Part shown: piece after piece, positions 33,590-46,020 of the stretch
Numbering within the stretch: the stretch's first letter is position 1
Layout: every line of letters starts with the position of its first letter
Origin: Dryomyza anilis
Lineage: Eukaryota > Arthropoda > Insecta > Diptera > Dryomyzidae
Direction: 5' to 3'
DNA length: 64,000 nt
Assembly (NCBI GenBank): GCA_951804985.1
Contig: OX638130.1
Coordinates: 110,000,040-110,064,039, forward strand
The notes under the pieces: model-generated
Told to the model about the DNA's origin: nothing
The model's input: only the letters and a program-made list of their open reading frames with translations
Databases searched by the model: none
Program-made: the position numbers and the translations under genes

Positions 33590-34560
33590 TTGCTGCTTCA
33601 TCTGTCCCCCACCCCATATGTCACTCTAGCTTCAAATGACCAAATCGAGGGAAAATAAGTTGTCTGCTTCTTAGATTTTTCTTTTTCAATACTGTTCATG
33701 GTCATGGCGCGCTGACATATGGACAATTTTTCCATTTTTTTTTTTGGTTCTATTGCAAGAAACCATAGAGTGGTGTGGTGACGGCGCGTGTTGCCCGCAC
33801 TAATGGCTCCACAATGACCGTGCGTTAATTTTTTTTTTTCCACAGTTTATACTATTTTTTTTCTTTTTGGTGCATACATTGTTCGGACATTTTTATTCAT
33901 AGGGTTTTGTTGATACATTTCCAGCAATGAATGGTAATGGTTCTGGTTCTGTTTTTGTATGATTCTGGTTTTATTTCTGTGGTTGATTTGTTTGTTGTTT
34001 CCTTGAGTAGTAGGTTTGTCATTGAGTTAACACAATCGTGTGCCATTGTCTAGCATATCCTTTAATGCTGGTTATTGTGTGGTTTGAATATTTTTTCACT
34101 TTATTAAAATGCATTTTTCCTACAATGTGTGTGCGTGGGTGTTTTAGTGTTGTTATTCAAATGTATTTGGCGCACAAAAAACCATCACAAATTGATTAAA
34201 TTTTCGGTTAAAAATCGATTTGTTTCGCCTGTTGTCCTGTAAATGTCCTGTATTGGTTGAATGTATGTGTACAACGTGGGTGTGTTTCGTTTAGAATTGG
34301 TTTTTTTTTCTGTTTGTATTCGCGGTTAACGTGGTTTCTATTATTTTATAAATGGCGCCACTTAGCAACCCTTGTTTGAGTTTTGGTTGTTATTGCTGCA
34401 CGTCGTTATTTATGGCTGAATTTAGGAGACAACTATGGTCTCTTTTTTCTTTTTTAATGACTATAGAATTTGATGCTAATGTGTGAAATATAGGCTATGC
34501 AAAGTTTTTATAATGATTCAGTTATTTTAAATTTTGACCAACTACAGAATAACAAACCAG
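33590..34560. other. Unique intergenic island
   Basis: Non-repetitive sequence with T-rich runs and moderate GC, no credible coding frame. Candidate regulatory DNA only by being unique. Confidence 0.25.
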
Positions 34561-34561
34561 T

Positions 34562-36120
34562 AAGGAAGGTTAGGTCATATGGGAAATTTTGAAGAAGGGA
34601 AGTTATAGTCGGTCTAAGCCGACTATAGATACTCCACACATGTGAAAATGTATGCGGTTATTATTTAAAGTGGTGCATAAGTCACCAGGGTATACAAATC
34701 TTGAAAATAACTACAAACCTATAATCGCTGAAAAATTTCCTTTCATTTGATACCCATATGTATAAATGGGAAAGTGTACCGAATTTTGATATTTCTTTTC
34801 ATATATTGAGCATAAAGTCAATATATATTTCACCAAAAATGTTTATTTAAGCCAGTATAAAGTACAATTCATCTATTGATATACATTTTCGGTTTAGAGG
34901 TCACAAGTGACCGATCATATCAGCCACCGATGATATATAAGTAATTGATCTAGCTCTTCTATTTATTCTGTATTCGTGATTTCAACAGACAGGTGGACAG
35001 ACAGATATACAGACTGACGGACATCGCTAAAGGTCATGCTTATCAAGAAGATATCGTCACTATCATGCCAAAGGGGCGAATGTGCAATTTTTGACATTTG
35101 CGTTTTTTTACATTTTCGAATGTAGTTTTTCCTCAAGTATACTGTGCTAAAATCGCGTGTCGTTTTGTTGGATATATCTAGCCACAAAAGTCAAAACCAA
35201 AAGCGCGAATTTGAAAAATTTGAAAATCTTGTCATGCCAATAGGGTGAATCTTTCCTTTTTCGCCATAACTATTTATTGGTACGAGATAAAATAGTAGTG
35301 TGAAGGCATTTATTATTTGTTTTTAAAGCACCTATCGATCTGCATCATTAATTAAAAATATTTTGTCAAACATTAATTTGCTATTTGTTATTTGCAGGAA
35401 AAAATGTTTGGCAAAATATTTAAATATGCTTTAAAAACAAACAATAAATGCCTTTACACCACTATTTTATCTCGTACCAATAAATAGTTATGGCGAAAAA
35501 GGAAAGATTCGCCCATTTGGCATGACAAGATTTTCAATTTTTCCAATTTCATCGTTTTTTTGCAATAACTTTTTATTCGTACAATATAAAATAGTAGTTT
35601 AAAGGTATTAATTGTCTGTTTTTCAAGCACCTATCGATTGGTATCATTATTTAAATTTGCCAAAAAAATTTCCTTCAAATAACAAATGGCAAATTAATTT
35701 TTGTCAAATATTTTTAAATAATGATGCCAATAGATAGGTGCTTTAAAAACAAACAATTAATTCCTTAACATCACTATTTTATTTTGAGCTAATAAAAAGT
35801 TATAGCATAAAAAACAAAAATATTTGCGTTTTGGTCAGGATATAACCTCACAAAATATTTATAATTCAGTAAATTGTCCAAATCCAAAGATATTTTATAT
35901 ACGTTATAATAATTCATGAATAAACCAAAATAATAGAAAAAAATGAAATAAAACTAAATTTTTCTAATTTTTAAAGCACTTCAAACTTTAAAATTTGATT
36001 TCCCAACATTTTTAAAAATACACATTCGCCCCTTTGGCATGACAATGACGATATATACTTTTCCATACCGGTTATGTTTAAGTGTTACAAACGGCTTATC
36101 AAACAGAATAACTATACCCT
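34562..36120. mobile_element. AGTCGGTCTAAG repeat, copy 1, interrupted
   Basis: Starts around AGTCGGTCTAAGCCGACTAT (a palindrome), then GGTCACCAGGGTAT, TTTCATTTGATACCCATATG, GTGATTTCAACAGACAGG, GACATCGCTAAAGGTCATGC and TATACTTTTCCATACCGG, ending at TTACAAACGGCTTATCAAAC. The order is that of the uninterrupted copy at 51095-51850. Copy 1 is split by the element at 35055-36050. No coding capacity; superfamily unknown to me. Confidence 0.75.
35055..36050. mobile_element. Palindrome-rich element, family B (CGTCAYTRTCATGCC ends)
   Basis: Inverted ends of about 30 bp: CGTCACTATCATGCC + AAAGGGGCGAATGTG on the left and the near-identical complement on the right. ATAT lies on both sides (35051-35054, 36051-36054). 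Nested inside is a near-perfect hairpin at 35231-35526 with arms of about 100 bp that themselves begin GTCATGCCAA, and a second hairpin at about 35559-35806. The copy at about 51750-51765 supplies the uninterrupted sequence. 996 bp, no transposase. Confidence 0.8.
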
Positions 36121-36299
36121 TTCCCTCTAAGAAAAAGAACAGAAAAGAGCACACGAGTCAAATATAACTGTGAAAATTCTCCCTCACTCACTCCCACTTC
36201 ACTTACTATTTATTTTGAAAACAAACATTTGAATATTTACATTGAGAGAGCGCATATAATTCCACAACTGTGTGACTTCTCGCTCACACAATATTTAAA

Positions 36300-36780
36300 T
36301 TGGGAGTACCTCAGAAAACAAAAAAAACTATAGTACGAATAGTTCCTAAATAATACGAAACAATAGTTTTTCCTATAAACCAATAGTTTTTATAGTATTG
36401 TGTTCTATTGTTTAGCTAATAAGGTCTTCAACATTAATTCAATAGAACATGTTATTGAGAAAATAGTAATTTTATTATTATTTCAATAGTTCATTTTATA
36501 TTACAATACTATTCATTACACGGCACACCAACAAAAATTATCCACGGTCTTAGTATGATTTTCCGATGGTTGTCAAAATTCTAATCAATACCATATACTC
36601 AGTTTATTTTTTTTTTATATTGCCTCAAGTTGTTGACTTATTACACCCAGAAAAATATACTATATAAATAATAGTTTTTGTACAATTAAAAATAGTCAAT
36701 AGATAAATTATTATTTTTATCGGAAAATACCATTAAATACTAGAAAATAACATGACATTGCCATTGAGTTTATATGAAAA
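36300..36780. repeat. AATAGTTTTT/CAATAG MITE-like sequence
   Basis: Two stretches rich in AATAGTTTTTCCTAT and AATAGTTTTTGTAC words. The second starts ACACCCAGAAAAATATACTA, resembling the tips of the 39706-39918 element, which also contains CAATAG and TATTTAATAG words. Ends are not resolved. Confidence 0.4.
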
Positions 36781-38020
36781 GTTTAATTTTTTGTATACTA
36801 TTAAATCAATAAGAGGCCTATTGACCAATTTTAGTGGGATTTGAGGGAATTTTACTTAAAACAAGTATATGACATTTCTCGACTTTTTTCACATATTTTG
36901 AACTTTAAATTTTTACAGATTTGAGTTGATTTCTTTTGTGTTTTATTGAGAATACTTCCACTAATATTTTGAATTAAAGCTTATGAATTTTAGATATTTC
37001 CGACAAAAGCTATGAGCAATCAAACACAAAAAATATAAATTTTAAGCTCTACCTATTATTTATTGCATAACATCTATAATTATTATAATTAAATATAGTT
37101 CTATGTTTCCTCTTACTTTGGTATTACAAATCACTCTTTAAGTTCAGAGATTAAATTCAAATTCATAAATTCGATTTAGAAAATACTTGTTTTTTTATTT
37201 CATATGAAAATACTAAGAAAAATGTTTTATTAAATTTTAAAGGTGAACTTTATTTGACTCTAATGTAGGATCCTGAGGCAAACCTATTGAAAGTAATACA
37301 TAATACAGCGGAATTATACTGGTTTAAGAATTTGTTGGAATTTCTATGAATTACACAGTGCAGCAAAAGCCCACTTTTTTTTTTTGGTGCCAGAGATTTG
37401 ACATCTTTTGTATAGTCCTTTGGAAACCTGGAGAAATTTCACCTATGAAACTTATGCCCTATCATGTCAGGTTTACGAGATATATGACCATAAAGGTCCT
37501 AAATTGACCGCAATATTACCCACATAATCGACTAATTTCATATTAAGGAGTAGCAAATGTATCATATTGTCCATGGATAAAATATTCAGTATAAAAAACA
37601 TAAAAAGTGGCCAAATATGTCGAGCAAAATACTAAAGTTTTTCGTAGCTTAAAATCGAATGATCCTTTATCGGTGCCAGAGATTTGGCTTTATTTTAAAT
37701 ATCATTAATGTGCCAAGTAATTTAATGTACTAAATGCAAAATTGAAAAATAAACATTCAATGCTTAATAATAGAAACGATAACTCGCCTGGCTTTGACTT
37801 TCTTTAGTGTTATTAATAGTTTGAGTCACATTAATTAAACTATAATAGTAATATGATAAATATATTAAAAATAAAAATGAATCCGTGGCTTTGCAGAACG
37901 TTGTATGCTAAACGACTTTCAAATTCGTCACTCTGCTCTTTTTGTTTGAACGCAAAATTGTAAAGCAAAACAAAAAATTATACATGAAAACATGAAAATA
38001 AAAATAAATTAAAAATAAAA
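36781..38020. other. AT-rich intergenic DNA
   Basis: GGTGCCAGAGATTTG occurs twice (about 37386 and 37672), suggesting an old repeat. No gene. Confidence 0.35.
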
Positions 38021-38025
38021 CATAT

Positions 38026-38256
38026 CGTCGTTGTAAAACGAAAATGCAAAAATCACCAAATACATTTTCAAAATGCCAAATATTCATTTACAAAAATCTT
38101 TAAATATCTGTCAATTTTTAATCGATGATCTTAATTTTACCACATGATAAGAAAATGTAAATCTATCAATTGATATTTCAACTTGAAAAATGCATCGATT
38201 ACTTTTTATAATATTAATCAACAAACTAGAAATTTAAGTTTTTCATAAAAATGTCG
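38026..38256. mobile_element. MITE family A, copy lacking its right end
   Basis: CGTCGTTGTAAAACGAAAAT, ATTTTCAAAATGCCAAATAT, TTTTTAATCGATGATCTTAA and CACATGATAAGAAAATG follow the 12645 copy closely until TTTTTCATAAAAATGTC, where homology stops before the terminal repeat. Preceded by ATAT. Confidence 0.75.
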
Positions 38257-38559
38257 AAAAAGTATCATCATATATTTGGAGATAATGAAATGAATTATAG
38301 CCCCAAAGAACTGTTTGTTTTTATCGAAAACTCTGTCATTTTCTGTTATTATAGATTATAGAAAAAGTTATCGTTAAGATAACGTTTGCATTTCTGCAAA
38401 AAGACACATAACTAAAAATAACACTTTTCTGTAAACGGCCTATAATAAAATGGCGTATATTATAAATAACCTCAAGACATAGAATTTAGACAGAAATTCA
38501 GACAATGACCATATATAGACAGACAGAGAGACTGTCAGACAGCAACAGCTACGCCATTA

Positions 38560-39400
38560 TTTGGTGAGAAAATAAAGGCCTAAATCAACGTTAAATAAAT
38601 CATAAAGATTTTTGAGTTGTTGCGTTATATACATATTTTATGCAACTTTTCTGTTCGACCAAAGTTCTCGCAAAGGTTTTCGTTGGGTTCGCAAGGCATT
38701 GCAGAGGGTCTGGTCTGGTCAGGTCTGAACTGCTCTGGTCAGGTCTGCGCATTGTCTGCATGGTATTTGTGTTGATGATTCAACCAACGTCGCGGTCCAG
38801 TTGCACGCCTAAAACAAAACCTTAGCGCTGAGTCGCAAAGAAAAAGTATTAAACAAAAAAAAAAAAATCGAAAAATTTGTTCGAAAAAAAAACCACATTC
38901 ACAGATTCAGATACGATAAATCAGATGCCTGTTACCCCTTCGGCTGTGAATTTTTCATTTTTCGATAATTATACAGTACACGCAGCAGCCCAAAGCAACA
39001 CAACGCATATCATTTCATTTGCTCTTTGCTCTCGCTCACGCATTGTGCGTGTCGTCCTGCTCTAGCATACATCGTGATTTCTTTGAATGGCCCTTTGTTT
39101 TAACGTTTTTACTTTGCGCCTAATATATCTTTTGGCTTTAACGTATATTTCATTTAGTCTTTTAGACACATTAATTTTTCGTTATTTTTAAAAGTATTTT
39201 TTTATTTTAATTTTGTGTTTTTTTTTTTTTTCAATTTTACAAATATATAATTTTTTGGTTTCTGCTCAAACGAAAAAGCCGCTAATGTTTTTCCTCTGAG
39301 CCATTTGTTGCTATTTGCAGCATTTTTCATAACGTACATTTTGGCTGTTTGATATATTGATTAACGATGTTTTATTTGTATGTTTTTTTGTTCATGGAAC
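38560..39400. other. Unique GC-richer island
   Basis: Includes a short GGTCTGGTCAGGTCTG tandem run (38707-38750) and CACGCAGCAGCCC-type sequence. The two 61-62 codon open frames show no domain. Candidate regulatory DNA. Confidence 0.25.
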
Positions 39401-39705
39401 TTTTACATATTCTGAAACAGAAAGTGAATTTGTAAAATTTGTAAAATACAAATGCGTGTTTTTAGTGTAACACGAGGTGTGGCTATGGCCTAGGGCTAAC
39501 GAATGAAATACTTAATTCGGACTATTTAATAGAACAACATTTAATAGAACAAAATAAAAATTAATTTAATCAAAAATATTGGATATTTTTTAAAATGATT
39601 TTCATTAAAAATTATATTATTCAATTTTGAATTCAGTTTTTCAAAAATGTTATTGGAAACGTCAACAAACAGATGCCGGAAATGTGTCTAATAACATACA
39701 CTGAA

Positions 39706-39918
39706 AATAATCCTATATAAATCAGTCAATAGGACAGTTATTGATTCAATAGTATACATAAAATAAATGTTTTGATATAAACACTAAAATAATAGAATAG
39801 TATTTAATAGTATTTTCTAGTATTTAATGGTATTTAACTATTAAAACAATGACTTATCTTATTGAATAATTTAAATAGCAAAAAAACTATTGATTCTATG
39901 TTATTTTTTCTGAGTGTA
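39706..39918. mobile_element. MITE with TACACTSAGAAAA ends
   Basis: TACACTGAAAATAATCC on the left faces TTATTTTTTCTGAGTGTA on the right. Inner words CAATAGGACAG and CTATTGATTC are also inverted. About 213 bp. The same tips bound the element at 52991-53203. Confidence 0.62.
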
Positions 39919-40400
39919 GGTACTGGAGGCTTAACTGCTATAGTCTGTTATCTAACTTTTAACATCCATTCAAGAAATTCAATTATCATTGAATATAAAG
40001 TACGAAATTCACCGATTTCTTCAATTTTGATAGTAGTCGAAAATGCATTTTTTTAAGCATTAGCGATATATTTCTTAACTGTAAAATGCAAATATTCTAT
40101 ACGAACGAGTTCTACATACAGAATATGAAATGGTTGCACAAAGCTACTCATTGCACTCCAAATAATTTCTAGGACATTTTAAGAACAATTTTTTCGTAAT
40201 TTTTATTTCGTAAAATACACGAATAATTCGTAGAAAACGCGAAACATTTGTAATATCGATTTTTTTTTTCGAAAATATTTTTTTCGAATGATTCGTATAT
40301 GTTACGAATTAATATTAGTAAAATTAAAATAAAAACAATATTACAAATATTTTGTTTAAATTACGAAACTTTCGTTATATTACTTTTATTAAAAATTTTT
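39919..40400. other. AT-rich intergenic DNA
   Basis: ACGAA/TTCGT words are frequent (40190-40400). Nothing else seen. Confidence 0.3.
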
Positions 40401-40407
40401 TACGAAA

Positions 40408-40792
40408 GAGGGCCATTCCACACTAAATCGACCAGCGGTTGGAACTCACCTTCTTCGATTTCAATGAAACTGATAAAGGGTATCGAGACATGCACTAAAC
40501 ATTTTTTTTTTATTTTTTCCGACCACTACTTCCAGAGATACAGTGGCTCAAAGTTGGAAAAAAAGTGCCAAAAATCACTTTTGTACTGTTGTTCATATTT
40601 AAATATCTCTTGAACTAGAAAAGCTAGTTGATGGCTCATTTTAAAGCTAATAGAACAAGCTTTTAGAAAAATTAAGTTGTAATTTCCAAACGGTAACATG
40701 TGGCCCGTGGTCATTATCCTTGCACTTCAAAATTGATGTCCTTAAAAAGGACCCTTTTAGGATTTTTTTCAGAATTTTAAAAAGGGTCCTTT
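40408..40792. repeat. Repeat starting GAGGGCCATTCCACAC, with terminal hairpin
   Basis: GAGGGCCATTCCACACTAAA looks like a transposon tip, but I do not find its inverted partner. At 40743-40792 AAAAAGGACCCTTTT and AAAAGGGTCCTTT form a hairpin. The open frame across it is unrecognised. Confidence 0.35.
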
Positions 40793-41079
40793 CCTATAAA
40801 TAAAATGTCTTTATTTTCAAATATACGACCCAAAAATGATAATTTAAAAAAAGTAAATATACAACACGAGAACGTACTTATTAGTAGTGGAAAACACTTT
40901 AGTTCTAATTTGATTCTACCATTGAATAAGAGTAAGTCATGTTTTACTAAACCTAACTTTGTTTCACATAGCACGTTTTGAAAATGAGCTCCTCCAATCT
41001 TCTCTAGAGAATATTCATCCGCGAGACAATTCTTCCCAAAACAATTCATCTCAAGATTTATCTCAAGATAATCATCCCC

Positions 41080-41700
41080 GGACATTTTATTCTGAAGACA
41101 CTTTTCCCTAGACAATTCTTCTCAGAGACAATTCTTCTCAGAGACAATTCTTCCCAGAGAAATTTCATCCCAAAGACAATTCTTGTCTAGCGACAATTAT
41201 TTAACTTTTTTTCCAAGGACTATATTTCTTTTTATTCAAAAACGTGTGTGAAAACAGCCTAAAAATTCGATTGCAATTTGCTTCAAAACCCTATATAAAA
41301 GAAAAAAAAAACAGAGTATGCAGTCAAAGTCAGTATCCACAAATTATATAGAATTCTTGTACGAGATGTTTGTAGGAAATATTTGTTCACGTTTTGTTGA
41401 GTACAACGAGACAATTATTCCAAAGATATATCTACCACAAGACAATTTATCCATATAAATTCTTCGCAGACAAATTTCATTCCGTATGCAATTCATCTCG
41501 GAGACAATTCTTCTCGGAGACAATTCTTCTCGGAGACAATTCATCTCAGATCTCAAGATCCCGACAAAATTCATCTCTAGACAATTCTTCCATTTCATCG
41601 TTATACAATTCCTATATAGTCAAATCTTCTTCGGAATATTATTCAACAAGATTCCCAGAGACAAATGTTTTCAAATATATTTCATCTCCAGGAAATTGCT
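41080..41700. repeat. Degenerate GACAATTCTTCYC tandem array
   Basis: Many 13-16 bp units of GAGACAATTCTTCTC type at 41040-41200 and 41400-41690, interrupted by about 180 bp of ordinary sequence. This is the complement of the unit at 4960-5420. Confidence 0.7.
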
Positions 41701-41895
41701 CTTAGTTACTTTTTTAATACCTAAGAATATAATATTTGCATATAAAGAATTATTGCTCTTTGTTACTATTGACAGACAGACAGATGGCGATGACAGACGG
41801 ACAAGTAAAACAAAACACAATAGCGAATATTATAGATCGAAGCAAGATCGAAAAACAACAGTTATACGAAAACTGGAAGAAAACTACAAACTACC

Positions 41896-42480
41896 TACGA
41901 CATTAATCTGTGCATTATCAAGAATAATTGCTCTTAGTAAATTTTTTGATAACTAAGAGGATCTGTTTCTTAATATCCAGATTCTTTCCCTTTAGCACCG
42001 TATATTTCTTGATTCTCTCTGAATTTTAGAAGTTTTTCCCTTCTGTGTCTGCATGTTTGTTATTACAAATTTGACAAAATATGAATTAAAATGAAATTTC
42101 TCATGACATTATTTCTTTGCAGCATTATTTGACTAAACCATTTAAATGAACACCCATTTTCACAAGGTTTCTGATCTGACCTAAGACATTAAACTCAGCA
42201 TTATTAAGAATAATTGCTCTTAGTTACTTTTTTGATAACTAAGTGGATATATTTCTTAAAATCCACAAAGTTTCCGTTTACCTATGTTTTATCACTCCTT
42301 ATATTTCTTTATTTTTTGGATTTTAGAAGTTTTTCCCTCCTGTGTCTGCATCTTTCTTGTTAGAAATTTGAAAAAAATATGAATTAAAATGACATTTCCC
42401 ATGACATTATTACTTCGTAACATTATTTGACTGAACCTTTTAAATGTTCACCCAATTTCATAAGGTTTTTGATTACATTA
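41896..42480. repeat. 286-bp tandem duplication
   Basis: AGAATAATTGCTCTTAGT at 41921 recurs at 42207. The two units match through TTTTAGAAGTTTTTCCC, TGTGTCTGCATSTTT and ATGACATTATT to TTCAYAAGGTTTYTGAT. A shorter third piece (ATTGCTCTTAGTTACTTTTT) lies at about 41692. No coding role seen. Confidence 0.8.
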
Positions 42481-43780
42481 AAATGCAACAAATTGCATTT
42501 TTATACAAAGAACGTATTTCCGTCAGGTGCGCGCGATGCAAACAAATCAGAACAATGCAAAAAAAAAACATAAGAAAATCTAATGAAATCTGATTCAAAC
42601 ATCCTGACGGCGACAATGTCAATTTAAGGACAGACCAAAAATACACGAACATGAAAAGAAAAAAGAACCAAATACGATTCAACAGATTCAATCTAAAACA
42701 GCAAACATACGATGTAAAAAAAGTATCAAATTGTAGCACATTTGTTGCATTTGCTATTGCTATTGCTACAGTTGCTACTGCTGCAAAGAACCCCATAAGG
42801 ACTATGGCGATGCATGAGGCTAATCAACTCAATACTCAATTGTCAAGGATATAACAAACAATAAAATAATGTTTATGGCAAGGGAATGAAAGAAATTCAA
42901 TACAGACGACAACAGCGAATAAATGCGTGAAAATGCGTATAAATAAAAGATGAAGCAGCAACTGAAGTACATGCAGAAAAGTGTCATCGACAGGATGTGT
43001 CAAGGATATCCTATTGATACGCACACACACATGTGCTTCAGTATAAACAGATACAGATGAAGCTATATAAAGAATATGTTATATCAAAAATACTCGAAAG
43101 ATTTTGGTACTTGTGCTGCGAGTTCTGTGTTATGAATAAAAAGAAAATTTGCCAAACTTTTCGATAAACATACAAGCCACATATTATTCACATGTTTGAG
43201 AACTTGTTAAGATTTTTTCTTCATTTTTTCTGGTGTCAGCATCAACCGGAAGCATGTGACATACGAGCCAACGTTCGCTGCATGTCCTTGGGTGGGGAGA
43301 CTTTGTAATGTAGGCAGCAATATTTGTTTTTTTCTTGTTTTCATTTTTTTATGCAACACATTTGTTGCTTTATCTTGTTGGCCATTTTTTAGGCTTTACA
43401 ACAACATGAATATTTTTCGACAGCAACTGCGATAAAACATTATGTCCTTGATGTTTCCGTTTTTTTGTTGTCTCCTGCTGCTGTTGTTATTGCTGTCATT
43501 GTATTTAATATTGGTAAAGTTCATAAAAATGCAAAAGCTTCTTTTTTTTATTAAAATTCGTTGTCTGTTAGCCGTTCGGCTAAAGTGATTTTGTGTTTGC
43601 GCTGAGTAGCTTGTTTTGTGTCCTTGTCCATTGTCCTTTTTCGAGCACTTTGTTTGCTGTGATTTATGGCGCTTTTCTGGCGTTTGCGTAATATTTCCGT
43701 TACATGCCGTCAGTTAAGTGGGAATAATAAAATATGCATTTTACAAAAAAATAAAATAAAAAACAAGATTTATAAAAAAT
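42480..43780. other. Unique intergenic island
   Basis: Non-repetitive, with TTGCTATTGCTAC-like runs (42745-42785) and moderate GC. Short open frames without domains. Candidate regulatory DNA. Confidence 0.25.
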
Positions 43781-43949
43781 CATTATGGACATTATTTGAG
43801 AAAATGTTAGCTATTCAGTGAAAATTGTGTTAGAAACTATGAAATACAACGATAAAACAAGAATTTAATTTCTTAAAAACGATATTTTTTGCAAGTCAAA
43901 CGATATTTTTACAAAATCACACTGATTAAAATGTTTATCTTATAAAGAA

Positions 43950-44540
43950 TTACATTATTCAAACCGAAATTCATTGTATTCATGAACAATTCGTAAATTC
44001 TTTAAATTCATCATCAATTTGATGTAAACCTAAATCGTATTCTTCTATATTATGAAGTATGCGATGTACATCATTTTGAAGAATTTGGTTCTTCAAACCC
44101 ATGATTCATTGTAATAATTCATTTATCATTTTAGACTCAATGAATTCATAACAAATTGATGAATTACTGACAAAACTAAATCAAAATATGTTCGTCAATT
44201 GGTATTGTAGAACAATTAATAATATTAAAGACTTTTCTGAATTTATCATCAATTTGATGAATGATTGCAAAAGAGTTCTTAAATTTAATAAAGTTTATGT
44301 GATGTACATAATATTGAAGAATTTCGTTCACCCAACTATGATTTATTGTATTGAAGAACAGTTCATAATTTTAATGACAATAATGAATTCATCATCAATT
44401 GGATGTATTACTAAAAAGTATTCCTAAATTTTATGAATTTTATGTGATGGTCATCACATTGAAGAATTTTCGTGCTTCAAACTATGATTCATTGTATTCA
44501 TGAATAATTCATTATTTTAATGACTACTATGAATTCATTA
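43950..44540. repeat. ATGATGAA-family array
   Basis: About four irregular repeats of TTCATCATCAATTTGATG, GATGTACATCATNTTGAAGAA and TTCAAACYATGATTCATTGTA. This is the same family as 8685-8790 and 53330-53615. The TTCAAACCATGATTC junction corresponds to the empty site of the hAT at 7947. Confidence 0.68.
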
Positions 44541-45690
44541 TCTAGATATATAAAACTCTTGGTCCATCTGTCTGTCTGTCTGTTTGTTCCAATATCACGT
44601 CTTAACCGCTGAATCGATTTGACTGAAATTTTGCACGGGAATACTATAGAGCCCGGAGGGTAAAGATGAAAAAAAAACTCAATAATATAAAAAAATATAT
44701 AAAACCAAAAACAAAAAACAAACACGAAAACAAAAACAAAAGCAAAAACACGAAAATAACAACAAAATCAAACACAACAACATAAACAAAAATCCAAATC
44801 AAAAACAAAGGAAAAACATAAAAACAAAATACACAAAACCAAAAGAAAATCACAAAAAAAAAGCAAAAACAAAAGAAAAATCAGAAACACAAAATCAAAA
44901 GTACAAAAAAAAAGACAAAAGCAAAAACAAATTAATAGCAAAAACACAAGAAAAAATGAAAACACACAAAAACAACAAAAAAGCAAACACACAAAAACCA
45001 AAGCAAAACAAAAACAAAAGCAAAACAAAAACACAAGAACAAAATGAACACACTAAAAACACAAGATAAAAGCACAAAAAAGACAATAAAAAAACAAAAT
45101 CACAAGAAGCAAAAAAAAAACAAAATAACAAAATAAACACATCAAAACAAAACATATAAAAACAAAAAAAAAAAAATGCAAAAACAAAAGAAAAATCAGA
45201 AACACAATAGCAAAATCAAAAGTATAAAACAATAACAAAAAAACAAAAGCAAAAACAAAATCAAAGTACAAACACAAGAAAAAATGAAAACACACAAATA
45301 CAGCAAAAAAAGGAATAACACAAAAACAAAGGCAAAACAAAAACACAAAAACAAAAGCAAAAGAAAAACCACAAGAACAGAATAAACAAACTAAAACCAA
45401 AACATATAAAGGCAAAAAAAGTCAATAAAAAGAAACAAAAGCAAAAACAAAATCATAAGATGCCAAAAAAACATAAGAACAAAATAAACACACTAAAACA
45501 AAACATATAAAAGCAAAAAAGACAAGCAAGAAAACAAAAGCAAAAAAAACAAAAGTAAAAACACAACAAAAAAATCACAAAAAACAACAAAAAAACAAAA
45601 AAATGGGTAAAGCACAAAACATAAACAGAAATAAAAATAAAAGATAAACCAAAACAAACAAAAACAAAAGTTAAATAAAAAATATATATA
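44541..45690 (+). mobile_element. Helitron-like 5' end followed by A-rich array, copy 3
   Basis: A|TCTAGATATATAAAACTCTTGG, CTGTCTGTCTGTCTGTTTG and AACCGCTGAATCGATTTGAC match copy 2. From about 44665 the sequence becomes an array of ACAAAAACAAAAGCAAAA words with units of about 315-340 bp repeated roughly three times (TCAGAAACAC at 44881 and 45196; ACATATAAAA near 45150 and 45505). No 3' hairpin-CTAG end found. Minus-strand Phe/Cys-rich frames are repeat readings. Confidence 0.6.
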
Positions 45691-46020
45691 TATATATATT
45701 ATAAAAAATAGTCTTGATCGACATAATGAAATTATTAAGTATATCATAATCAGTTGGTAATATTAAAATGTTTTATAATTAGTACGAAATTTAATTATAA
45801 AATAAGAAAAATTCAACGTACCACAAAACAACCAAATTAAGTATTAATTTTTATGTATCCTTTTGCAATATACCAACTTGCAGAAATATTGATGTAAATC
45901 AAAAGATTAAGAATTGCAGAAGACCTAATTTTTTTTTAATGAAATTTAACAAAATTTCATGCTCTTCATTTATCGCTGTAAAAGATATGGGCTCAAAACA
46001 ATTTAATTAGCAGATTTCCA
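45691..46020. other. AT-rich intergenic DNA
   Basis: Opens with a (TA)n run (45688-45700). Nothing else seen. Confidence 0.3.

Noticed and set aside
38640..39065. Two short plus-strand frames (61 and 62 codons)
   Set aside because: No domain, and the first reads a GGTCTGGTCA tandem run; treated as non-coding.
41394..41956. Two plus-strand frames of 103 and 156 codons
   Set aside because: They read the GACAATTCTTC array and flanking AT-rich DNA, with Ser/Gln/Phe periodicity from the repeat.
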